Positions 1 through 11,392 of a DNA stretch of 64,000 bases are shown one piece after another (the first letter of the stretch is position 1; every line of letters starts with the position of its first letter). Below the pieces are notes generated by a model that saw only the letters and a list, made by a program, of their open reading frames with translations, was not told the DNA's origin and searched no databases. The DNA is from Rhynchopus euleeides (taxonomy: Eukaryota > Euglenozoa > Diplonemea > Diplonemida > Diplonemidae), in assembly GCA_963210315.1 (NCBI GenBank), contig OY723318.1:1674001-1738000 (forward strand). The letters run 5' to 3'. Both the position numbers and the translations under genes were made by a program.

Positions 1-2228
1 GAGGGCCCCCCTGGAACAGGAAAGGAAGAAAAAATCCCCGCAAACACCCGCTGCACTGAGTGCCAGACATGCCCGAGAAATGCAAACGGATGGGCAACGT
101 GTTGCCGGAAAATGCTGCGTCCCATGATTCCCTGAAGCAGAGATCGGGAGGATTAATGAAACACACACAGTGTCAGTGGCACACAGAGACCCCTCTCGCC
201 GGGGGGAGCTGGGAAGAGATGAAGCCACCCGATCGGCTCTGTAAGCACCATCATTCAAAAATTGCTACAGGTGGGGCTTGGAGTCCGGAGGGGCTATTGG
301 CTGCACCGAACCCATGAAAACTGGAACCAAAACTAACTGCTGCTGATTCTTCCCCCCCCCCCCAGGGCCCCCCCCCTTCCGCCCTGTGCTGCCAGCCCTC
401 CCTAGCATGGGGGTCGGGGAGCAGGCTCGGATCTGATTCTTGGAACAACGGAGCTGCGTGGCATGCAGATGCACCGATTGACAGGAGGTTCTCACATCGA
501 CAACCATAGAAAGGTAAAATCAACGATGTCCTTTTTAAGAAGATTCACGCACGCAGCGGGGTGTTGTTGCCTGACAAATCGTGACAGGTCAAGGGATACA
601 GTCTTGACATACAGTGTGGCACAGAGAAACGATCGGCCCCGACCCATTTTGTTCTTCTTCACAAAATAAAAAAATCTCCCCCACCGCCAAAGATATGGAG
701 ACAGGAGGGTAAAACACCAAAGAGTCTTAAGACTCATGTTTCTGAACCGCTTCGGAATTGCCCCCCCCCCACCCCCCAAAAAAGGACAACCAAATCGTAA
801 CTGTAATTGCCGTTCAAAAAAAATGCGGCAGAAGCACCCGGAACAGCCCCCCCCTCTCACCGGAACCACCAGAAGGTGCTGGGGACTTCCTTTTCCATTT
901 ACTCCCGACGATCAAGCCCGCTCTCGCCAGGGCCTCTCTGGGAGCACCGAGGGCTTTAAAATTGTTCTCTAATAACACGGCCAAAAATCGTTCAAACACC
1001 GTCAAGTCAATGATGACAAAGATGAAAACAGAGGTGCGGGGCCCTGGTTGTGCCGTCTTCGACTTCGTCTCGGTTTGGCCTGTGTTACTTATCTTGTCGG
1101 GCGTTCCCCTGCTGATTCCAGATTGTGGCGCGAAGTGCCTCGCGCACTGCCTTCTTGCAGCGTGACCCGCCTGAGGTCGCTCAACCCGTCTCCGTGCATA
1201 TCCCCCAGAGAGATACCCCCAGCAACCCAGGCACAGTGCAAACGATTCCTCCGGCAAGAATTTCAAAAAAAGCTGTTGCCTGCCTGGTTGCCTTTCACAT
1301 CAGGTAGGTTGATTGTCTATACCCCCGAAACAAAAAACGAGATTCAGAAGAAGTTGGAACACAAACAAGGAAATGTCGGTGCGTGTCTAATTCCTCAAGA
1401 CTCAAATTGGACAGCGCGGGCCTCCAGCTCGTAGTGTCGATACCCAATGCAAAAATATAGAAAGAAGGGAACCAAAACCCCATGCACATCAACTCCATTC
1501 AATTTCGTTTTTGATTTTGTTTGCCTGATCCCGTGCCTCCAGCGCCATGAAGCATGCGGGACAAATCGAACAGGGCTTCCGCCCCCACCCCCCTCTGAAC
1601 GGCAACACATGTACCAGGTCTGTCTCAACCGCCAGCCAGGGTCGGAAGGTATCTGTCCCTGTGCCCAAATTCAACTTTCTTCAACACGAATGACGATAAT
1701 AAACCCTGAAAGCTCTTCTGTCTCCCCTCTCCCACCCCCCCTCCTCCCTCCTCTCTCGTAGCCCTTCACAAGATCGGCATGCGTTAGTTTTCCTGCCCAC
1801 CCACCCACCCCCCCTTGAACCCCTTTGAAGGATTCCCATCCCCTCCCCACACGTGTGGCTATTTGAATAATTTTGGAACAACATCTCGCTTCGCTCAGAA
1901 GTGGAAACAGTGAGACGCTCAGCGCCCCAAAAGCGATCCTGTGTGATGGCTTGGGGTGGGAATTTAACCTTCAGCAAGCTCTCTGTCTGTGAGGGGGATG
2001 TGGGGGGCGGAGGGGGTGGGGGGGAGTTCTTTGCTGCGGTGTCGAAACCACTGGTAGGGCGTATTCTATGCTTTTTGGGTGTTCTTTTTTTTTCCTCCTT
2101 CTTTTTTTTGAGAGGACAGAAAAAATCCGTCGGACTTTTGTCGAAAAAAAAACTGTCGCCTGCAAAGACATTCCCCTCCGCCCCCCACTCCCCACCCCCA
2201 CACCCCCTCCTCCTTTTAAATTTTTACT
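1..2228. other. Non-coding, homopolymer-rich DNA
   Basis: I see no gene here. Open frames are short, run through poly-C or poly-G tracts and resemble no family I know. The stretch holds C-runs near 353-363 and 763-778, G-runs near 2006-2024, and runs of A and T. No splice-bounded exon or conserved repeat stands out. Confidence 0.6.
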
Positions 2229-2450
2229 AGTTACGAGCGACGAAGCGTAGCGAAGTCGCGAAGTAACGAAGGAAATCGTACGACTGAAGCTTTGGATTAG
2301 CACCTCATGCCACTTCACAGGGCCTCAACACAGCCTTGAGACAGCAAGTGTGCGCTCAACAAAAAGTAGTCCGGAACTGTTCTCCCACAGTTGCTGGACA
2401 GGGTGTCTATAATAAAGCGAAAGGAGTACGATTTTCTGTATTTTTTACCG
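2229..2450 (+). repeat. Dispersed repeat family D, copy 1
   Basis: The copy starts with a self-complementary stretch TTACGAGCGACGAAGCG followed by GTCGCGAAGTAACG, then GGAAATCGTACGACTGAAGC. It ends with GGAGTACGATTTTCTG. The words GAAATCGTACGA near the start and TCGTACTC read from the end on the other strand form a short inverted repeat, as in a MITE. Related copies lie at 16,789, 19,978, 34,044 and 62,511. No coding capacity is seen. Confidence 0.8.
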
Positions 2451-3483
2451 ACTGTCTGCACGTCCATGCGCTCAGAGGGGGGGGGGGTGGGTGGGTGAGG
2501 CGTTGCGCGTCAAACACTCTCGTGCTCCCAGAGCCTGAAGGCCTTCCAGAACATCGCCCTGGCAAGGTGCATTCAAAACGCAGAAAACAAAACGCGCGCC
2601 TCACTATATACCCCCTCCGCCCCCCCCCCCCCCCCCCGATGCTTTACTTTTCCATTCACTCTCGACGATCAAACCCCCCCCCCCCCGATGCTCATCCCAA
2701 CACAGGCCGGGTAAGTCAGTGGATCTCGGAGGGCACAACCTGCATAACGAGTGAAGGGAGATCATCCTTTTGATGCTACTTCACGACCCCCATTCTTTTA
2801 CCTCCCCTCCGCTCATCCCAACCCAACCCACAAATGTTCCCAGCTGCTGAGCAAGAATCCTGTGTTGTATGCCAGGCAGCAGCAGCAGATTCTGTCACAC
2901 AACAAGCACAGGCCACACAGGTGGACCCCCTCCCCAGTGGGGGTACAGTGAACGTGCTTGCTAGATCCTCACGGCATACTTGCTACCTTCCCTGCAGACA
3001 AGTGAGAGGCCGAATGGAGAATGGGGGGAGGAGGGAGCAAGAGCTCTGGGAAATTTCTTCCCTCGTCGTTTGGCTCTTAATTCCCCCACCCACCTGCCGT
3101 TCCCCGTTTTCTCAAGCGCCTGGCATTGTTGCCGCTGGCGTTACTGTTCTGATCAAGGCTCGTGCTTCCTTCTATTTCTATTATTTAAAAAAATCCCCCC
3201 CTGAAGCTCCATTGATCTGCCTTGTACAGCATATCTGGTGGTGACTACAAAAAGGACGAACGTTGCCACCCCCGTTCACATCCCAGCCCAACCCCCTAAC
3301 TCCCCAGTTTTTCCAGGAGCACGTGGAGAGAGGACCACCAGTGCAACCATAACCCCTTTGAGCCCCAAGCAGCCACCTCCTCTCCCTTGAACCCCAGGCA
3401 CACCCGTAGCCCAGCCGACCCCTTCCCGAACCTCTCCCGACCCACTCCCGCGCGTCTTTTTGATCTCATTCTCATCTCCCGCC
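2451..3483. other. Non-coding DNA with C-runs
   Basis: No gene is supported. G-run near 2478-2486 and C-runs near 2619-2638 and 2677-2686 dominate. The word CCATTCACTCTCGACGATCAAA followed by a C-run recurs at about 28,160, so this stretch also contains an unnamed dispersed repeat. Confidence 0.5.
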
Positions 3484-3486
3484 ATT

Positions 3487-3585
3487 GGGGGCCCTCGCTA
3501 CCAGTCACAGCTCGTCAGCCAGTGAGGGGAAGTGGGCTGTGGCTCACTTCTTCCCACTCAGTCACACCTGGTAGCGAATGCCCCC
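3487..3585. mobile_element. 99-bp MITE with 3-bp target duplication (family G)
   Basis: The ends are GGGGGCCCTCGCTACC and GGTAGCGAATGCCCCC, inverted repeats matching at 14 of 16 positions. It is flanked by ATT on both sides (3484-3486 and 3586-3588), a 3-bp duplication. It has no coding capacity. One end of a related copy occurs near 8298. Small size, terminal inverted repeats and a 3-bp duplication suggest a PIF/Harbinger-type MITE; that assignment is inference. Confidence 0.75.
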
Positions 3586-3589
3586 ATTG

Positions 3590-6500
3590 ACTTTTTAAAA
3601 CTTCGTACCCGTTGGTGTAGTGTTGGCGTTTCCCCCGGTTTACTGCAGGATTTGGGCCCTTTTTGGTGACAGCCACCAGAAGGGGAGGTTGTGTCGACAG
3701 GCACCCCATGGCCCAAGCGACCCCCGCCACACACACAGGTCATGTTAAGAAACCCAAACCCCCCACCCCCTCCGACACCGAGTCAGTTCAAGTGTCATTT
3801 TTCCGGGACATTCCCCACCACCACCCCTCAAAATTCACAAAGCAAAGCTCTCAGCCCGGAATTTTCATGCTTCCATCGCATCTTCACTCCTTGACTTCAC
3901 AATCCCCAGACCCAGACACGCGCACACCCTGCCCGCCCCGAACACCTCAACCCTCTCGTTTTGCTGATGCATTACATTGTTTTAGCCCCCTTCAGCCCAA
4001 TACTGTTTCTTCCGTGCGAATTAGTGGTTGCAGGGGGGGGGGGGGGGGCGCAGCCTTTCTCCTGCCTTGGGTTTTGTGTGTCGACGCCGCCAACGCATCA
4101 ACAAGCGAAATACAGGCAATAGAGCGGTTGCTGCTGGATGGGGGGTATCGTGGTTTTCTTTGCCTTGCATCTGTGCACATCATGTGTGTGTGTGTGGGGG
4201 GGGGGGGCAGGGGAGGGGGGGGGGTTCACTTTCACTGGCAATTTAAAGAGGCAGGTAGCAGAGTCAGGACTTCTCCTCAATCAAGCCCCAGTGGAGGGGG
4301 AGGGGGGGGGGGGGGGTCTGACGAAGCCTTTGTTTGACTTTGGAGCGCTCTTTGATGACAATCAAATCCGCCAAGTTGAAACAGGGTTTTTGAATTTCTG
4401 GCCTAAACATGCACACCTCCACACCACCACCCCCCCCCCCCCCCCCCCCCAGCCACAGGAAAGGAATCTAACATGTGCACAAGATAGAAATATGCAGGGA
4501 ACTGTGAGTTTCTGTGGGGGGGGAGGGGCCTCACTCTGTGCCAAACTGTGTCAGCTTTGCCCCCCCCCCCCTTTCTGTGAGGCAGTCACTATTTCTGCAC
4601 TGCTGAGCTAAGGCCCCCCGTGATGCCTTCTGCCTTGCCTTTGCTCGCTCGGTTCATTTGGTTTTCTTGCGAAAAACGTCACCACCCCCCCCCCCCTGCT
4701 GACCCCTTTTTTGCGATGCCGTGACTTACGGCCTGTCCTCCTACGCACGATAAGAGTATTGCGTTACCGATAACGTAGTAGCTCCCTGTGTAAGTATCGA
4801 CTAAAGCAGAAGCTTTGGTTGGGATGGACGCTGTTCGAGACTCTCATGCCAGAAGGGAATACGGGTCGTTTGCGGGGTATGTTGTGCTGTGCAGCAGCTC
4901 CTGTGTGTGGGGAGCGTGCGCAGTGCGATGCCAGGCCAGTTCACGTATCCAGAAACACACGAAACGCTGTGCACATAAACGGTGGTCCCGGCTTTCGACT
5001 ACTCTCCGGAAGGAAGTAGGGACGTCACGCTTGGGCTAACAGCTTTGCCACAGTGAGCGAGAGGAACCGCCCAGCAAACAGCACAGAATCTGAGATGTGC
5101 CTCCGCGTGTGATGTATGAAGCCTCCAGCCTTTCTTCGCCCCACAGGCAAACAAGAATATCACCCACCTTCTCTGAGACTCTTCGAAAGCAAACGCTGCC
5201 AAATTCCCCCCCCCCCCCCCACTCTTGCCGCATTTGCTCGTGTGATATTCAGTAAACCGTCTCTCTCTTTTTTTAGTTTTTTCTGCAGTGCCGGCGGGTC
5301 CACCCCCGACGAGATTGGAACACAGGCTGTCAGCCAGTCTGATTATTGCAGGGCAGCCCTGCTGGGTCCCGGCGATGGTAGTTACGACGTCCGCCCTTTT
5401 CTTCAGCACACCACCAGGTGCCGCCGGTTCTCTTTTGGCGGGGCGTGTTGGCGGGTAAAAAGGGGGGGGGAAACTTAATTTTTGAGAGTTTGTGCAACAA
5501 CGCAGGAAACTGTGTCAGTGCAGATCCTTGCAGAACATCACCACGCTTCATGACAGGCGCGTGGGGTGTTCTCGCGATCGACGAAAACCCTTCGGCTCTT
5601 CTCTTTGTTTCTCTTCCAGATTTGCACTAAACCACAGTTTTTTCTAATAATACTTCTTGGCACAATGGGTTGCCTCCGTGCTGCCTCTGTGTGTCAAGCT
5701 GTGTCAGCTTGTCTTTGGTCCTTTGGGCGGCTCTGACCGTTCTGCACTACCGAGCGCAGCCCTCCCTCTCCCCCACCTCTACCACCCCCGCTTGATCTTT
5801 TCTTTCTGTCTCTGAGATAGCGTACCGCTGCGCAGGTTGCACGCCACCCCTTGCCCTTCTGGGATTTGCGTCCAGTTCCCCCTCTGCACGGAAAGGCAGG
5901 GATTCCGTGAATCCCTGCCTTTTTCCACGGATTATGGGATACGTTCGGGGTCACCTCGTCACCACACACGGGTCGCCACCACCACCACCTCTCCATCTGA
6001 TTCTCGTCTCAGAGAGACGGCGGCAGTCTCGTGTGGGGGAGGCACAGCCCACGCCAACACCAAACTGTTCAACAACTGTGCACCCGCCGTTCTGCACTTC
6101 TCAATCCTGTACTGCTTCTTTGGATCGTTTGGGTGTGGTCCTGCCCTGGGGGTGGTTCTATTGCTTTTGTTTGGTGGATCCCAGGAAGCTTCCCAACGCT
6201 GGCTGTCTCAGGACAGACCCCCCGTGTTGCAGGAGGCCCGAGCAGAGTATCCAGTAGTATTGAGTATTGAGGTGCTGCAAGAAGCAATTTTTTTATCCGA
6301 CCCACGCAGCAGCTGGGGAAACACCCTCAACCCCCTGGCACCCTGGGCAGTTCTTTTCTCCATACATGCCGCTTGTTCTACCTGCCATCATTATTCTGCT
6401 TGTGGAATCCAGGGTGCTCCCGGACCTGTTCCGCAGATGAGTCCATTTCTAGGGTTTTATTAGACCTCGTCCAGAAACAATGTTAACATGTCATTTGTCA

Positions 6501-6759
6501 GATTTATGATATATGATAATATCGTGGGAATATGCAGTTTAACCCTGGAGAGGGTGGTGCACCCCTCGAGGTGGTTCAGAATGCAAAGAGGTCCACAGGG
6601 GCCGGAGGCCACGGTAGTGAACATCTGTTCTTTGTGCGGGACAGTCCATCTTCCTGAAGTTGAGGCAATCGCGCCCAAGGGTCCGATGAGGGCGCCAAGG
6701 CTCGAATGGCCTCCAGGGGGGGCCTAAACACGGGGGGTCCCAGGTAATTCTGAAAATCC
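3590..6759. other. Non-coding DNA, G/C homopolymers
   Basis: No gene is supported. Long G-runs lie near 4034-4049, 4196-4208 and 4299-4315, and C-runs near 4431-4450, 4560-4570 and 5206-5220. A perfect 14-bp hairpin sits at 5892-5922. Around 6598-6634 is a fragment of the GGAGGCCACGGTAGTGAAC repeat found at 8953, 9113 and 34,700. Open frames here cross homopolymers and look fortuitous. Confidence 0.5.
5892..5922. other. Perfect 14-bp hairpin
   Basis: AAAGGCAGGGATTC is followed by the loop CGT and then its exact complement GAATCCCTGCCTTT, with further T residues after it. It resembles a structured RNA or a terminator hairpin, but no gene lies next to it, so function is unknown. Confidence 0.6.
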
Positions 6760-6762
6760 TTA

Positions 6763-6870
6763 GGGGGTCTTCGCTGGCCGTTACCCTCCGTCAATCTCCG
6801 TCAGTTTTCAGCTAATTCAACAGGGAATTCACCAAAACGCACTGACGGTCACCCCGTAGCGAAGACCCCC
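6763..6870. mobile_element. 108-bp MITE with TTA target duplication (family F, copy 1)
   Basis: A perfect 13-bp terminal inverted repeat (GGGGGTCTTCGCT at 6763-6775, AGCGAAGACCCCC at 6858-6870) is flanked by TTA at 6760-6762 and 6871-6873. A second copy at 62,566-62,678 lies between two TGA triplets. A 3-bp TNA duplication with G-rich ends is typical of PIF/Harbinger MITEs. It is non-coding and its transposase source is not visible here. Confidence 0.85.
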
Positions 6871-6932
6871 TTATACTTATACCGGGCAGGAATCATGTAC
6901 TGACAGTCTGTATTTGTTGTTTTGTAATTTTG

Positions 6933-8084
6933 TCAGAGGCTTAGCTTGGATTTTGGGGTTGGGGCCGAAACTCGGTCAGACTCGGTCACAGTACACACAG
7001 TTGAGTTGCCCCCCACCACCCCGTTCACCCAGAATTCGACGTTGCTGCCTTCCCGGATCCCCCCCTTCTAGAACACCAGCTCAGCAACCAGGTCTGCAGC
7101 CTCAACCTGAGTTTGCTTGGTTGCCTTTGTAGGTGCTGCATTGGTAGTTTCCCGCCAGTGGCGGATGCAGTCCCGGCAGCGCAAATAGTCCTGAAGTGGG
7201 CCGAAAAAGAGCCTTCTTGGTGATCCCGTGAACTTTTCTACCTCGCAAGACTGGCTACGGGGATACCCTGTGAATCTTCGCGACTTTCCACTCCCGCAAA
7301 GAGTACATTTGCAAGGCTTTCGCTGCTCAGTTGGCGAAGCCTGGTGGAGACAAAGCGGGGCTTGGAAAACAAGCATTCAACAGAAGCAGTGCCCAGCTGC
7401 CGTTGTCGATGCAACATTTCTACTGTAGATGCGGACAGTCAAGGGAGGTGAAGAGCGCAGCGAATACGCAGCTGCAGAGATGGGACCCTATCTCATCAAG
7501 GGTCACTTCTGGGCGCTTGTTCATGGCAGAGCAGGGTGCGCGAGGCCAATGCATTCCTGATTAGATGCAAGCTGGAGTAGCTTGCACGTGAGAGCGAGGT
7601 TTCCCGAGGTAAACCGCTGAATAACCTCCTGCAGGCCCAACTTCCGAAACTCGGAACAGACACCCGGGCTCCTGCAGAAGGGCAGTCTTGTGCGCCTGTG
7701 CCCACTTCAGTGGGTGTGCTGCTGGGGCATTGAAGTCCGGGCAAGGGTACGCGCCAGTGATCCCCGAGAGAGGTGCCATGCAATGGTCAGCGATGTGGCC
7801 CAGAGCCTCCTGCACCTGCGTGCCCACCATGTTGCCGGGAGACGGAATTTGAGACTGCTGACGTTATTCGCGGGCTAGCGACGGATACAGGACAGAAGGA
7901 GAATGGGGTGTTCGCGTTCCGCTCGCACGCGTGCTTCACCTCCTGTGCTGCTGCACCCCATAAAAAATCCGATTTTTTCGCGGGAATTTTTGCCTTTTTT
8001 TTTTTGGGCTGACCGAGTTTTTTTCCGGGTTTGGCTGAAACTCGGTCAGCTGACCGAGTTTCCCCCCCCAAGCTAAGCCTCTGA
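6933..8084. mobile_element. 1,152-bp terminal-inverted-repeat element
   Basis: The ends TCAGAGGCTTAGCTTGG (6933-6949) and CCAAGCTAAGCCTCTGA (8068-8084) are a perfect 17-bp inverted repeat. TTTTG flanks both sides, a 5-bp duplication (6 bp if the shared A counts). Subterminal copies of GAAACTCGGTCA follow on both arms. The interior has broken open frames on the minus strand (about 7830-7561 and 7376-7068; the latter includes a CxCxxC pair) that could be an eroded transposase. I recognise no catalytic motif. It is nearly the same length as the element at 26,951-28,097. Confidence 0.75.
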
Positions 8085-8339
8085 TTTTGTTATAAATCTC
8101 ACGCCCAGGCGAAGACAAACTTCACACAGCGAGAACTGTATGGAAAAGACTAGGCCCTGAGGGTCTGGGGGGGAGGGTTTATGTCTCTCCCAAAAGCCCC
8201 CCCCCCCCCTGCGACTGACTTGCTTTTTTTTACTCTCAAACAAAGCAACACCATTACAAGACGGAACAGGCCGCAAAAAAAATAAAACAACTCTCGACGG
8301 GGGCCCTCGCTACCAAGTGTGACTGAGGAGGTCACCCCA

Positions 8340-8860
8340 AAATACCGAATTTACCGTTTTTACCGTTTTTACCGCTAGTTTACCGCTGGGCCTTTGTCAC
8401 AAAACCGGTTTTTTTTACCGGTAACCGGACATGGGACACGCGGGACAGGCGGACCGGTAAAACCGGTAGGTGGCACCGGTTTTTTTGTGTCTTGTCAAAA
8501 CTTTTTTGGCGGTTTTCTGGTGACCGTCCATAGGGGGACCCTTTTCAAAAAATTTTCCGGGGTGGGCCTATTTTGCATATTTGAGCCCGATTTCAAAGGA
8601 ATTTCTGAGTTTTGAGCCCGTTTTGAGGCCTAAAACGCGTCATCGAATTTCCATTTTTCTGCCCATACGGGCAGGGACTTGGCCAAAATCAGTGTTTAAG
8701 ATACTGTTATGAAAAACGGGGCTTAGCCCCGGTTTTTGAGATTTTGCCCCGAAAAACCGGGGGTGCCTCTTTTTTTTTTTCCACCGGGATTTTTCTGAGA
8801 TTCTGTCCGGGTACTATTCCAGGGTACTTTTTGGCCAGAGGAGGCCGGGGCCAAGAGCAC
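8340..8860. repeat. ACCGGT/TTTACCG-rich degenerate repeats
   Basis: TTTACCG repeats at 8350-8390, then several ACCGGT palindromes up to about 8485. The part at 8515-8605 (GGGGACC, then TTTGAGCCCGATTTC) resembles 22,440-22,515 beside the telomere-like block. No coding potential is seen. Confidence 0.5.
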
Positions 8861-8952
8861 AGTGCCCTGCCCCAGGGTTAGCCCGATGAACCTGTTGAGC
8901 ACAAGGTGCACGTTGACTACATGCGGCGTGCGACTCTGGAGCAGAATCAGCT

Positions 8953-9190
8953 GTTCGCTACCGTGGCCTCCGGCGGCTGGGGGGCTCCGCCCCCCAGACC
9001 CCCCTGTGCCGTCTGCCTGTCTTATATCCAACACCCTTTGGGGTCAATTGGGGATGGAATACAGACCACCCCGGGAGGATGCAGGCAGCTCACAGAATCG
9101 TACGGTTACAAGGAACAGATGCTCACTACCGTGGCCTCCGGCGGCTGGGGGGCTCCGCCCCCCAGACCCCCCATGTGGCCTGTGCCTGTC
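8953..9190 (-). repeat. Two copies of a GC hairpin repeat
   Basis: Copies at about 8953-9012 and 9113-9175 share CTACCGTGGCCTCCGGCGGC followed by a hairpin GGGGGGCTCCGCCCCCC. The same unit in the opposite orientation lies at 34,700-34,770, and a fragment at 6598-6634. Near identity of dispersed copies shows a mobile or amplified repeat; the inverted core could fold in DNA or RNA. Confidence 0.75.
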
Positions 9191-9503
9191 CAGAACCTAG
9201 TGTGCAAGGGCAACCTGCGGTGCTTTTAACACCACCGCGCTCTCGCGAACGCCTTTCTCATCGACTGGCTCCTTCGCGTTGGCGCCAAGAAGGAGCGCGC
9301 TCCTCTCGGACCTGGCAGCGGCCCCCGCAGAGGAGCCACCCTGCCCATCCCAGTTGAGTGGCGTGGGGTGGGGTGGGGTTGTGGGAAGGGAAAGCCCTTC
9401 CAGTTGGGGAAATGGCTGAAATTTTACCCCCGATTACTCCCGGTTTTCGGCGCGCAGCCCGGAACCCTATCTTTTACCCTGGCCAAAATAGCTCAAAATT
9501 TTT
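9191..9503. other. Non-coding spacer
   Basis: No gene supported; a short GTGGG-rich stretch at 9358-9390 and otherwise nothing recognised. Confidence 0.45.
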
Positions 9504-9884
9504 TGGTAAAACACACCCCGTGTGGTAGAGAAAATACGGCAAGAGTCTCGGTGGGTCGGAAGAGCAGATGGTTCCCGCAACAGCTCCCGGGGAGCGGCGG
9601 GTATTTCGCATAGGATGCCGGATGTGTGAACACGTTTGTGCGGTTTGCCCTGTGTTGTGTGAACATATGTGTATGTGTGTGTGTATGCTCCACCCAACCC
9701 GACACATTTTCTGTACTTCAGACAGGTAAGGTCACTCGACACGCGGGGGGGGGGTTTTTTTTGTGTGTGTTTTTTCTGCCAGCCGACATCACTAGCGCCA
9801 GCGAGAAAAAAAAACGCGGTGGTGGAAGCGATCAATGCAAATATCATCTGAAAGGAAGACTCGAGAGACTGCTGCTGTATTTTC
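9504..9884 (+). mobile_element. Repeat family E, uninterrupted copy (E1)
   Basis: It begins GGTAAAACACACCCCGTGTG, then GAGAAAATACGGCAAGAGTC, and ends GAGACTGCTGCTGTATTTTC. GAAAATACGGC near the start and GAAAATACAGC read from the end on the other strand form a terminal inverted repeat. A GTAAGG word follows CTTCAGACAG at about 9717-9732. This copy is the empty-site reference for the interrupted copy at 56,236-57,748, where the TGTGTATGTGTGTGTG present once here (about 9667) is duplicated. Confidence 0.75.
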
Positions 9885-10253
9885 CGGGGGGCTTCGCCCC
9901 CCGGACCCCCCATGTGGGGGGCGGAGCCCCCCACGCCCCCCCGCCCCCCCCCCCCCCCCCCCACCTCCCTCCCGGCCGGGGGCCGGTTCGGTCGGTCGTC
10001 GGCTGCGCCCAAAGGGCGTGCGGTAGCCGACGCCCTTTTGTGCTCGCCTCCTCCCTCCGACACCTCGTCGATCTCTTTCCTGCTTGGTCGGTACCGAAGC
10101 CGTCTCGACGCCCTGACTTCCAGGTTTGGAGAGGGCTGCGTGAGGGTTGCGAACGTGCGTGCCTGGGGGGGGCACCCGTCAGTGAGTCATTGAGTGAGGG
10201 CGTCGGGCGCAGAAGCCGTGGCAACGCGGAGCAATGTGTCCCTTCAGCGCCAC
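9885..10253. other. GC-rich non-coding spacer
   Basis: A hairpin of GGGGGGCTTCGCCCCCC lies at about 9885-9902, followed by a second GGGGGGCGGAGCCCCCC hairpin, and a long C-run to about 9962. No gene is supported. Confidence 0.5.
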
Positions 10254-10302
10254 CGCGAAACCTCCCGTTGGTGGCCGTCGGCCACCAACGGGATGTTTCG
10301 CG
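10254..10302. repeat. 23-bp-arm hairpin palindrome
   Basis: Arms at 10,254-10,276 and 10,280-10,302 are complementary at 22 of 23 positions around the loop GTC, with core CCCGTTGGTGGCC / GGCCACCAACGGG. It could extrude as a cruciform or fold in RNA. Its role is unknown. Confidence 0.85.
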
Positions 10303-10429
10303 GGATTACTGCTGCAGACGAACGACCAATGGCGGCGGCTCCACATACTGACCGGAGTCGACACGTGGGCACCCCGTGGTACCCAGCGTGCCGCCGTCAG
10401 TCTCCTCGCGGTCGACTTCACCTTGGCGA

Positions 10430-10642
10430 AGCGGAGGTGTGCCGCTCACAGGTGCCACCATCGCATGCCGCGTCGTGGTGGATGGTGGAGCGTTGCAGTG
10501 CAGTGTGCTCCTCAACTTTGTGTCACGCTTCCTGCACCTGTGTGTGGACAAGGGGTGTGCTCACTTCTCGCAGCATCGAGCTGGCGGTGGGTGGCACGTG
10601 CTGGAGCTGCGCGACTTCCAGGTTGATCTGGTGCAGACCTGA
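10430..10642 (+). pseudogene. Possible eroded retropepsin-like fragment
   Basis: One frame reads protein-like and contains RVVVDGGALQ...NFVSRFLHLC, which recalls the retroelement aspartic protease pattern [VI]DxGA...NF[IV]S. The fragment is about 70 codons, ends at a TGA at 10,640, and is not joined to other recognisable gag, reverse transcriptase or integrase sequence. The usual catalytic D[ST]G is DGG here. This is a weak call that could be chance. Confidence 0.2.
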
Positions 10643-11062
10643 GGATGGCGTGGCTGGCGCAGGGAGGTCCAGTGGGACGCCCGGACCGGCACTCCTGAGG
10701 CCGTCTGCCATGTCCTCCCCCCGCGCGCCCGGGCGGTGCCTTCGCTTGCTGTCGAGCGACCGAGTCTCTGGGGTACGGCTTCAAAAGTAGACCGTGCCTG
10801 GCACCAACGACCTGTGTCCGTGCGTTGCTGACCGTGCACTGCTCTCGTTTCGAGTCCCTATCAGCAGCACCAAGTCGTACATCGCCGTACTGGGCTGTGC
10901 CGGTCCCCTAACCCCGTCCCCGTGTCGCGGGGCAGTGGGTGACCACGGGGTGGATTCCCTAACACCCCACCCGCGAGGCCGGGTACAGGAAGCGTCCCCA
11001 AAAATTCTGGAATTTGAAGAAATGAGCCACTTTGCTAAACTGGACCCAACTCCCCACACTCT
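10643..11062. other. Non-coding GC-rich spacer
   Basis: No gene or named repeat recognised. Confidence 0.4.
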
Positions 11063-11392
11063 TTTTTGCACATAACACACCTGTGTGGTACGGGAAATGC
11101 TACGAGGAACGCGATGGACTCGGGACTGCTGCTGGCCTCTCTTGCTATGGTTTACTTATGTTTCGTGCTCCACCTGCTCCACCTCATTCTGCACTTCAGA
11201 TGATCCACTTCACGTGGGTTACGGGGTTTGGGACAACGATGATATGTTGTGTCCGACGACAAGGTAAGGTAAGCTCATCGAGGTACACCAAACCGGAGTT
11301 GTCAAATCAAAAAAGACACACCGCCCGAGAGGCAATTGGTGTGACACAACAGCGATGACACAACCACTCTGCCCGAGGGGGCGCGTTTTTAG

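Noticed and set aside
9626-10351. 241-codon plus-strand frame
   Set aside because: It spans the end of repeat E1, hairpins and a C-run, with competing frames on both strands.
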